Assembly (NCBI GenBank): GCA_030836605.1
Contig: JAUPMC010000067.1
Coordinates: 1-7,555 of the forward strand
Reading direction: 5' to 3'
DNA: 7,555 bases
Origin: Thermoplasmatota archaeon
Lineage (GTDB): Archaea > Thermoplasmatota > Thermoplasmata > UBA10834
Positions within the stretch are counted from its first letter, which is position 1; each line of letters starts with the position of its first letter. This document shows, piece by piece, positions 1 to 4,140 of the stretch. The position numbers were made by a program, and so were the translations under genes. Below the pieces are notes generated by a model. It saw nothing but the letters and a program-made list of their open reading frames with translations, ran no database searches and had not been told where the DNA came from.

Positions 1-807
1 GAGGAGGTCAAGGTCAAGGAGGTCGAGGCGATGGTCGGTAGGAAGAGGGCCATCGCTTTGGTGGCTCGCGCGCGCGCCGGCGTCCTTGAGATGACTGAGG
101 GCAAGCGCACGACGGTCAGGGACCTCGACGAGGCGCCTGACCCGGTCGACTTCTTCGGCAGGAAGGAGGAGTTGGACTCGCTGAGGGGGTTCATGGAGTC
201 CGACTCCGACCTGACGGTCATCCTAGGGAACCGGGGGTACGGCGCGAGCGCGCTCGCGCGCAGGTTCGTGGACACCCTTGAGGACTACAACGTGCTTTGG
301 GTATCACTGACCGCGTGCACGGAGCCCGAAGGGCTCAAGGAGCGGCTCCTGCGGTTCGCAGGGAGGTTCCTCCCCGGGGCGAGTGACCCGCTCGACGCGC
401 TCGGGGTCGCGGACGCTGTGATAGTCTTCGACGGGTACAACGCTGTCCCGGAGGAGACCGTGGAGTTCTTCTCCGACCTCGTGGCGAGGCTGGACGAGGC
501 GAAGGTCGTCATCACGGCCCGGGAGGACACCCCGGCCTACGACTGGTTCTACCACAAGAAGGAACTAGAGTCCGGCAAGATCCTCGAGCTGAGGCTGAAG
601 GGACTGGACGCCAAGAGCGCCAAGGCCCTGCTCGGGAACCCGGGGATAGAGCCTGACGCCTTCAGACGCGTCCACATGATGACCAGGGGGTCCCCGAACA
701 TCCTCAGGATGCTGAGGGAGAAGGACTTCGAGGGGCTGAAGAAGAACACCGTCTTCACCACAGAGGAGATCAGGTACCTGCTCTTCCTCAGGGACAAGAC
801 CGACTGA
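1..807 (+). CDS. STAND/AAA-like ATPase, probably the C-terminal part of a winged-helix regulator (5' partial)
   Basis: The frame is open from the first base to a TGA at 805-807. Numbered from the ATG at 31, an FFGR-KEEL segment (residues 41-48) opens an NTPase domain, as in archaeal ATPases of the form 'FvGRexEl'. The P-loop region reads GNRGYGAS (66-73, bases 226-249): the expected Walker A lysine is alanine. The Walker B-like strand is AVIVFDG (129-135) with one acidic residue. A VVITARED stretch (159-166) resembles the sensor-1 strand of STAND ATPases. The C-terminus, rich in charged residues, is probably helical. The first about 40 residues, with GRKRAIAL and a charged helix, look like the wing and linker of an N-terminal winged helix, so the gene probably starts before the window. 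However, AAGGAGGT at 16-23 stands 7 nt before ATG 31, so a start there is possible. A role in ATP-dependent regulation is inferred, and the altered P-loop casts doubt on catalysis. Its stop is 1 nt from the convergent cobO stop. Confidence 0.6.
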   Translation, partial: EEVKVKEVEAMVGRKRAIALVARARAGVLEMTEGKRTTVRDLDEAPDPVDFFGRKEELDSLRGFMESDSDLTVILGNRGYGASALARRFVDTLEDYNVLWVSLTACTEPEGLKERLLRFAGRFLPGASDPLDALGVADAVIVFDGYNAVPEETVEFFSDLVARLDEAKVVITAREDTPAYDWFYHKKELESGKILELRLKGLDAKSAKALLGNPGIEPDAFRRVHMMTRGSPNILRMLREKDFEGLKKNTVFTTEEIRYLLFLRDKTD

Positions 808-808
808 G

Positions 809-1342
809 TCACCACTCGACGCCTTTGCGCGCCTCCGTCCCGGCCTCGAACGGGTGCTTCACCGCATCGATGACAGAGACGTAGTCCGCGTACTCGACGA
901 ACTCCGCGGGGGCGTCCCGACCCGTGAGCACGACCTCGGTCCCCGGGGCCCTGGACCGCAAGACCCGCAGGACGTCCGCGGCGCTTACCAGCCCGAGGGA
1001 CACCGCGACGTTGACCTCGTCGAGCACCAGCAGCTGGCAGGAGCGCTTAGCCAGCCGTTCGCCGGCCGCCGCGAGGGCCTCCCTGGCGGCCCTGAGGTCG
1101 GCCTCCGTAGGCTCCCCGGGGGCCACGAACTTCCCGGTCCCGAACTGGACGACCTCGATGCCTTCGACGCGCCTCGATGCGATGAGCTCGCCCGTCGTCT
1201 CGCCTGTCTTGAGGAACTGTATGACGCAGACGCGGTAGCCGTGCCCCGCGGCCCTCATCGCGAGACCGAAGGCCGCCGTCGTCTTCCCCTTGCCGGGGCC
1301 GGTTATCACATGGACCTTGCCGAGTCCCTCGCCCGAGGTCAT
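809..1342 (-). CDS. cobO: cob(I)yrinic acid a,c-diamide / corrinoid adenosyltransferase (CobA/CobO/BtuR family)
   Basis: Cytosolic enzyme that transfers the 5'-deoxyadenosyl group of ATP to a reduced corrinoid cobalt, giving adenosylcobalamin or its precursor. The 177-residue protein carries the family's P-loop GPGKGKTT (residues 15-22 from ATG 1342), then VIQFLKTG (40-47), the Walker B-like LLVLDEVN (105-112, D108-E109), a TGRDAP segment (140-145) and the typical C-terminal KHPFEAGTEARKG with final Trp. Length is normal for the family, and no key motif is missing. A GTG at 1348 lies in frame two codons upstream, but neither start has a clear Shine-Dalgarno; ATG 1342 is preferred. It lies 46 nt downstream of the DUF835 gene on the same strand, so it may be the last gene of that operon. 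The intervening T6 tract could instead end that transcript or act as a weak TATA-like box for a leaderless cobO mRNA. It may process salvaged or newly made corrinoid, for example for methyltransferases; no other cobalamin gene is in view. Confidence 0.93.
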   Translation of the reverse strand: MTSGEGLGKVHVITGPGKGKTTAAFGLAMRAAGHGYRVCVIQFLKTGETTGELIASRRVEGIEVVQFGTGKFVAPGEPTEADLRAAREALAAAGERLAKRSCQLLVLDEVNVAVSLGLVSAADVLRVLRSRAPGTEVVLTGRDAPAEFVEYADYVSVIDAVKHPFEAGTEARKGVEW

Positions 1343-1368
1343 CGGCACCGAGAGCGCGGTGCTAGTAG

Positions 1369-1374
1369 AAAAAA
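1369..1374 (-). promoter_or_regulatory. T6 tract between the DUF835 and cobO genes
   Basis: On the minus strand the 46-nt gap reads GCTTTTTTCTACTAG, with six consecutive T (six A on the plus strand). Archaeal RNA polymerase can terminate at oligo-T, so this may attenuate read-through from the V4R-KaiC-DUF835 genes. The tract is also centred about 29 nt before ATG 1342, the distance of a TATA box from a leaderless start, and cobO lacks a Shine-Dalgarno. Sequence alone cannot separate these readings. Confidence 0.35.
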
Positions 1375-1388
1375 GCGGGCTGACAGGG

Positions 1389-1895
1389 TCAGTATCTCCT
1401 GACCTCGTCCTCCGGGAGGGAGAACTCCCTCTCGAGATATCCCAGCTGCTGTGTCTCCATCGTCCTCGGGTCTATCGGCACGAGGAGCAGCGCGCCCGTC
1501 ATCGCGACCTCCTCGTTCGTCAGCTGGATCGCCTTCATGACGCTCGAGAAACCGTTCTCCGTCACCAGGTACTCGAGGCCGTCCAGGAGCACCACCGCGC
1601 CCGGGTTCACCTTGATGAAGTCGGATATCGTCCCGTGGATCTTCATCAGCCTCGTGGGCTCGAGGTTTATCACGCCCGCGCTCGTGGTCGTCTTGATGTT
1701 CTTCGCGATCCACATGACGGGGCAGTCGAAGCCGTACTGCTGCTGCACCCTGACCGGATGGGTGCGGGTGATGACGAGCCCTCGTCTGCCCTCGGCCAGT
1801 AACCTCTTGAGGGCCTCGTAGGCCCTCGGCACGCCCCTGTCGGTGAACAGGTAAGAGTTGCCTGGAGCGAGGGCGGGTGCGCTTCCGTCGCTCAT
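1389..1895 (-). CDS. DUF835 domain protein
   Basis: 168-residue soluble protein matching DUF835, an archaeal domain of unknown biochemical role often found in signal-transduction proteins or beside KaiC-like ATPases. Recognisable landmarks are GNSYLF near the N-terminus (12-17), VITRTHP (41-47), the central LLDGLEYLVTENGF (103-116) and LLVPIDPRTM (137-146) followed by a charged helix with LEREF. There are no transmembrane segments, signal peptide or fused kinase or HTH domains, so this is a stand-alone DUF835 unit covering almost the whole protein. The ATG at 1895 is preceded by TGAGGTAA, which overlaps the stop codon of the upstream KaiC-like gene, so translation of the two is probably coupled. 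As the third gene of the V4R-KaiC-DUF835 cluster it is likely a partner or output domain for the ATPase. That role is inferred from context; the family assignment rests on the motifs. Confidence 0.85.
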   Translation of the reverse strand: MSDGSAPALAPGNSYLFTDRGVPRAYEALKRLLAEGRRGLVITRTHPVRVQQQYGFDCPVMWIAKNIKTTTSAGVINLEPTRLMKIHGTISDFIKVNPGAVVLLDGLEYLVTENGFSSVMKAIQLTNEEVAMTGALLLVPIDPRTMETQQLGYLEREFSLPEDEVRRY

Positions 1896-1903
1896 AGGTG
1901 GGG

Positions 1904-2578
1904 TTACCTCAGGCCTGCCTGCACGGCGAGGCCTTCGTCCGTGATATCGATCAACTGTCTCCCGGTGGTGTGCTTCGTCCCCCTCATCTTGAGGACCTCG
2001 AGGAACTTGCGCCTCACCTTCTCCTCCTCGGGATACGACAGCATGACGACGCCGTCCACCATGTACGACTCCTGGCTGTGGGAGATGTCGTCATACGAGA
2101 GCTCGGCGGTGATGATGGCCAGGCACTCGAACGCCTTGAGGTAGGCGAAGAGCTCGTGCATGAACTCCCTCGTCTCGCCCCTCCACTGGAGCATGTCGGT
2201 CATGGGCGTTATCGGGTCTATGATTATCCTGGCCGGGTGGTACAGCTCTATCTGCTTCTTGATCGTGCTCAGTATGTCGCTGGGGTTCTTGGTCAGCGTC
2301 GGGCCGATGTCGATGAAGTTGACCACGCCCTTCTCGACGAGCTGCTGGTCGTAGAACGAGAAGGACGACAGGAACCTCTGGACGAGCCACTGGGGCTCCG
2401 AGATCGCGGTGATGTACAGCCCCTTCTCGCCCTCGCTCGCGCCGTGGAACAGGCTCTGGACCGCGAGGGTCGTCTTGCCGGTGCCGGGCTCGCCAGCGAC
2501 GAGTATGGCCGACGGGTACGGGAAGCCCCCTTGGAGCATGCCGTCCAGGCCGGGTATGCCGGTCGTCTTCCGGGTCAT
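1904..2578 (-). CDS. KaiC/RAD55-like single-domain RecA-fold ATPase
   Basis: 224-residue protein with one KaiC-type domain. It opens with the family's TGIPGLDGMLQGGFP (6-20), then Walker A GEPGTGKTT (29-37), Walker B ARIIIDP with D121, and the KaiC-typical MRGTKHTTGRQLIDI (198-212) near the C-terminus. Archaeal members are thought to act as ATP-driven signalling switches, probably as oligomers; this is family knowledge and is not shown here. There is only one domain, so this is not the double-domain cyanobacterial clock protein. At the position of the KaiC catalytic EE pair (bacterial pattern TFEETP) this protein has TAISEP (57-62), so the paired glutamates are replaced, with a lone E61 nearby. 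The start ATG directly abuts the V4R stop (TGAATG) and has AGAGGTG six bases upstream, so coupled translation is likely. The flanking V4R and DUF835 genes suggest ligand input and output partners. Confidence 0.9.
   Translation of the reverse strand: MTRKTTGIPGLDGMLQGGFPYPSAILVAGEPGTGKTTLAVQSLFHGASEGEKGLYITAISEPQWLVQRFLSSFSFYDQQLVEKGVVNFIDIGPTLTKNPSDILSTIKKQIELYHPARIIIDPITPMTDMLQWRGETREFMHELFAYLKAFECLAIITAELSYDDISHSQESYMVDGVVMLSYPEEEKVRRKFLEVLKMRGTKHTTGRQLIDITDEGLAVQAGLR
1906..1910 (-). promoter_or_regulatory. Shine-Dalgarno site of the DUF835 gene, overlapping the upstream stop codon
   Basis: The minus strand reads GAGGT here, 10 nt before ATG 1895. Its last bases run into the TAA (1906-1904) that ends the KaiC-like gene. 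This supports the chosen start and suggests termination-reinitiation coupling. Confidence 0.6.
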
Positions 2579-2986
2579 TCAGAGCACCTCTGAGTCTATT
2601 ATGAAGACGCACCTGTCATCGCCCTTGGAGATGCACTTGCGCTCGTGGCAGTAGACGTCTTTGCCGGTGCGCTCCTCGAACACCTTCGCGAGTATGCCCC
2701 TGAGCATGTGGCAGGTCGGGGAGTCCGAGTTGGACACCTCGATCGAGCCCGCGACGTTTATCGTGTCCCCCTCGAACGCTATGTCGGTGACCCAGCCCTC
2801 CTTGATCAGGGCGTCCCTGACCCGGGACAGGTCCGTGCCGACCACCTTGACCAGGCGTCCGCCCATGATCCGGCCACTCCGATAGAACATGCCGTGGGAG
2901 GCGAAGGTCATGACAGTCTCGTACAGCTTCTTTATCTCGACGAGCTCGTCCTTACGCATCTTTATTGCGCGTTCTGGTGACTCCAT
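2579..2986 (-). CDS. V4R (4-vinyl reductase-like) domain protein
   Basis: 135-residue soluble protein with a V4R domain, a small-ligand-binding fold found in signalling proteins and in BchJ-type proteins. The N-terminal part holds helical segments with FYRSGRIMGGRL (34-45). The diagnostic C-terminal half carries SPTCHMLRG (C92), then YCHERKC (C113 and C118) and GDDRCVF (C126), the usual cysteine set that suggests metal, iron-sulfur or small-molecule binding. It forms the first gene of a leftward cluster, with a TGAATG junction to the KaiC-like ATPase, and probably senses a ligand for it (inference). Start choice: a GTG at 2995 is in frame, but it lies within the AGGTGG Shine-Dalgarno that stands 5 nt before ATG 2986, so ATG 2986 is preferred. 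It is not fused to any HTH, PAS or kinase domain. The natural ligand cannot be read from the sequence. Confidence 0.83.
   Translation of the reverse strand: MESPERAIKMRKDELVEIKKLYETVMTFASHGMFYRSGRIMGGRLVKVVGTDLSRVRDALIKEGWVTDIAFEGDTINVAGSIEVSNSDSPTCHMLRGILAKVFEERTGKDVYCHERKCISKGDDRCVFIIDSEVL
2585..2590 (-). promoter_or_regulatory. Shine-Dalgarno site of the KaiC-like gene
   Basis: The minus strand reads GAGGTG, 6 nt before ATG 2578 and inside the last codons of the V4R gene. It fixes the KaiC start directly after the upstream TGA. Confidence 0.6.
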
Positions 2987-2991
2987 AATGT

Positions 2992-2997
2992 CCACCT
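2992..2997 (-). promoter_or_regulatory. Shine-Dalgarno site that decides the V4R start
   Basis: The minus strand reads AGGTGG, ending 5 nt before ATG 2986. The alternative GTG start at 2995 falls inside this site, so it is unlikely to be used. Confidence 0.65.
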
Positions 2998-3030
2998 ACA
3001 ACAGGGAGGCCGTCTATCAATAAGTCGGGA

Positions 3031-3040
3031 CTTATACCTT
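3031..3040 (-). promoter_or_regulatory. TATA box of the V4R-KaiC-DUF835 operon
   Basis: The minus strand reads AAGGTATAAG. Its centre is about 26 nt upstream of position 3009, which would give a leader of about 23 nt containing the AGGTGG site. A weaker AT-rich element (CTTATTGATA, 3015-3024) would start transcription within the Shine-Dalgarno site and is less likely. No repressor site is evident. Confidence 0.45.
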
Positions 3041-3091
3041 TGGGTCTCGCGCTGGCTGGCAAGAACTCCTGCGGCACCCCTCACGAGACAG

Positions 3092-3099
3092 TTTAATCT
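3092..3099 (+). promoter_or_regulatory. TATA-like box of the CYTH gene
   Basis: TTTAATCT is centred about 30 nt before ATG 3126. Expected initiation at about 3120-3123 would give a nearly leaderless mRNA and would exclude the in-frame ATG at 3114. It lies in the 139-nt divergent gap shared with the V4R operon promoter. Confidence 0.45.
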
Positions 3100-3125
3100 A
3101 GCACGTCAGGCTAATGGGGGCCGTG

Positions 3126-3662
3126 ATGGAAGTAGAGTCGAAGTACCGTTCCCCCGGGAATGAGAAGGTGGAGAAGGCGCTCGACAAGCTCGGCGCGGAA
3201 CTCCTGTCCGAGGATGAGACGGAGGACGTCTACTTCCAGCATCCTGGCCGGGACTTCGGCAAGACGGACGAGGCGCTGAGGCTCAGGAAGAAGGACGGCG
3301 GCTCGGAGTTGACATACAAGGGCCCCCGCATGAAGCTCGAGCACACGAAGGCGCGGGAGGAGGTCACGTTGAGGACGGACGACCCCCTGACCGCCCAGAG
3401 GATAGTCGAGAGGCTCGGGTTCAAGGAGTTCATGTCAGTCCACAAGAGGCGGAAGAACTTCAAGTACGACAAGATCAGGGTCGCCGTCGACACCGTGGAG
3501 GGCCTGGGGGAGTACATCGAGCTGGAGCTCATCACCGAGGAGCCCAAGAGGGCCGAGACGCTCATAGAACAGATGAGGGAGGAGCTCGCGCTGACGGACC
3601 TGGAACCAAAGACTTATCTGGAACTGATCCTGGAGAAGGGCGTCAAGAACGAGAAGAAATGA
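3126..3662 (+). CDS. CYTH-domain protein (CyaB / class IV adenylate cyclase-like, or triphosphatase)
   Basis: 178-residue CYTH-superfamily protein. CYTH enzymes bind triphosphorylated substrates and divalent metal inside a beta tunnel. The defining ExExK motif is E2-V3-E4-S5-K6 at the very N-terminus. Other tunnel residues are recognisable: DVYFQHPGRDF (34-44), ALRLR (50-54) with R52 and R54, LTYKGP (62-67), AREEVTLR (76-83), VHKRRKNF (105-112), VAVDTVEGLGEYIELE (119-134) and the C-terminal TYLELI (163-168). The set is that of the archaeal CyaB-like branch, where activity may be adenylate cyclase or hydrolysis of an inorganic or organic triphosphate; the sequence does not choose between them. 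An ATG at 3114 would add four residues, but ExExK normally starts at residue 2-3 and the TATA geometry favours 3126. The gene stands alone, divergent from the V4R operon, and ends before a hairpin facing the convergent small gene. Confidence 0.88.
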   Translation: MEVESKYRSPGNEKVEKALDKLGAELLSEDETEDVYFQHPGRDFGKTDEALRLRKKDGGSELTYKGPRMKLEHTKAREEVTLRTDDPLTAQRIVERLGFKEFMSVHKRRKNFKYDKIRVAVDTVEGLGEYIELELITEEPKRAETLIEQMREELALTDLEPKTYLELILEKGVKNEKK

Positions 3663-3667
3663 ATGGA

Positions 3668-3700
3668 TGGGCGCGGGCGGGGTTGACCCGAGCGCGCCCA
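3668..3700. terminator. Interrupted hairpin between convergent genes (possible bidirectional terminator)
   Basis: A perfect 8-bp outer stem (TGGGCGCG at 3668-3675 with CGCGCCCA at 3693-3700) encloses a GG/AG internal mismatch, a 4-bp inner stem (CGGG with CCCG) and a GTTGA loop. It begins 6 nt after the CYTH stop and ends 28 nt before the stop of the convergent 82-aa gene. No T-run follows on either side, so it is not a standard archaeal oligo-T terminator. A role in 3'-end formation, mRNA protection or polymerase pausing is inferred. Confidence 0.5.
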
Positions 3701-3728
3701 ACCGTCCTCACGCGGCTCCGAGGACATC

Positions 3729-3977
3729 TCAGAGCTTGTTGATCTTCTCCGTCACGAACGACTTGATGGCTGGGTCGTCCGGGATCGTGATGGACTTCTT
3801 GTACTTCTCGCTGCCGTCAGGCAGGAAGTATCCCCTGGAGACCGAGATGAACTCGCTGTCGCCCTCCTCGGTTATCGCCTTCTTCCGCGCAACTTCCAGG
3901 AAGTTGTTCTTGCCGAAAGGTATCTTCTCAGCACTCAGAGTCTCAAACCGCACCTTCGTTTGCTGTTCATCATCCAT
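3729..3977 (-). CDS. Conserved-looking small protein of unknown function (82 aa)
   Basis: I do not recognise the family with confidence. The 82-residue product is soluble, highly charged and contains no cysteines. It has a beta-rich pattern: KVRFETLS near residue 8, then GKNNFLEVARKKA (22-34), EFISVSRGYFLPDG (43-56), YKKSITIPDD (59-68) and a closing helix AIKSFVTEKINKL. The arrangement of an ISVSRGYF strand, a DG turn, a KKSITIP strand and a C-terminal helix loosely recalls PC4-like single-strand-binding proteins, but this is only a visual resemblance. The ATG at 3977 is chosen because GGAGG lies 7 nt upstream and a strong TATA box further up. Seven more codons back to a TTG at 3998 would run through the Shine-Dalgarno. 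It is monocistronic, divergent from the CPBP protease gene and convergent with the CYTH gene. Strong promoter and ribosome-site features suggest good expression. Confidence 0.78.
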   Translation of the reverse strand: MDDEQQTKVRFETLSAEKIPFGKNNFLEVARKKAITEEGDSEFISVSRGYFLPDGSEKYKKSITIPDDPAIKSFVTEKINKL

Positions 3978-3984
3978 TTGGTGG

Positions 3985-3989
3985 CCTCC
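3985..3989 (-). promoter_or_regulatory. Shine-Dalgarno site of the 82-aa gene
   Basis: The minus strand reads CGGAGGCC with GGAGG 7 nt before ATG 3977, the strongest clearly placed ribosome site in the window. It decides against the longer TTG start. Confidence 0.7.
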
Positions 3990-4023
3990 GTGAAGCAAGG
4001 CGTTGGCAAAACACTGTTCCGCC

Positions 4024-4031
4024 GATATAAA
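4024..4031 (-). promoter_or_regulatory. TATA box of the 82-aa gene
   Basis: The minus strand reads CCTTTATATCGG, a near-consensus archaeal TATA box (TTTATATC). Its centre predicts a start site near 4001 and a leader of about 24 nt that contains the GGAGG site. Confidence 0.7.
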
Positions 4032-4077
4032 GGTTGGCGGGCTCGCGAAGGACCGCCGAGCGCGATGACAACACGCC

Positions 4078-4131
4078 AGTCAGTTCCATCATCCCGCGCG
4101 CGCGCAAATCATAATATATCGAAAACTGACT
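4078..4131. repeat. 8-bp inverted repeat flanking the CPBP protease TATA box
   Basis: AGTCAGTT at 4078-4085 is the exact reverse complement of AACTGACT at 4124-4131. The arms are 38 nt apart and bracket a run of alternating CG (4095-4105) and the TATA element at 4111-4119. The right arm lies between the TATA box and the GTG start, where a repressor could block initiation. This could be an operator pair or chance; nothing else supports it. Confidence 0.3.
4111..4119 (+). promoter_or_regulatory. TATA box of the CPBP protease gene (leaderless start)
   Basis: ATAATATAT preceded by GCAAATC is a clear archaeal TATA box in otherwise GC-rich DNA. Its centre at about 4115 is 26 nt before the GTG at 4141, so transcription is expected to begin at or next to the start codon. 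Confidence 0.7.
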
Positions 4132-4140
4132 CTTTCGCGT

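Noticed and set aside
854..1402. Plus-strand open frame antisense to cobO
   Set aside because: The minus-strand reading is a full-length adenosyltransferase with its P-loop; the plus reading is Arg/Gly/Pro-rich with no domain.
1898..2593. Plus-strand open frame antisense to the KaiC-like gene
   Set aside because: Its translation is dominated by Leu, Arg, Asp and Val repeats from the antisense strand; the minus-strand frame has complete KaiC motifs.
3667..3993. Plus-strand open frame antisense to the 82-aa gene
   Set aside because: The minus-strand gene has a TATA box and a GGAGG site at proper distances; the plus-strand frame begins within the hairpin region, has no ribosome site and looks like a Ser-rich shadow.
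3975..3998. Longer TTG start for the 82-aa protein
   Set aside because: The added codons run through the Shine-Dalgarno site that serves ATG 3977, and little leader would remain after the predicted transcription start.
4095..4105. Alternating CG tract as a Z-DNA or recombination element
   Set aside because: Eleven bases of CG alternation are not rare in such GC-rich DNA, and nothing else supports a structural role; it is kept only as part of the promoter description.
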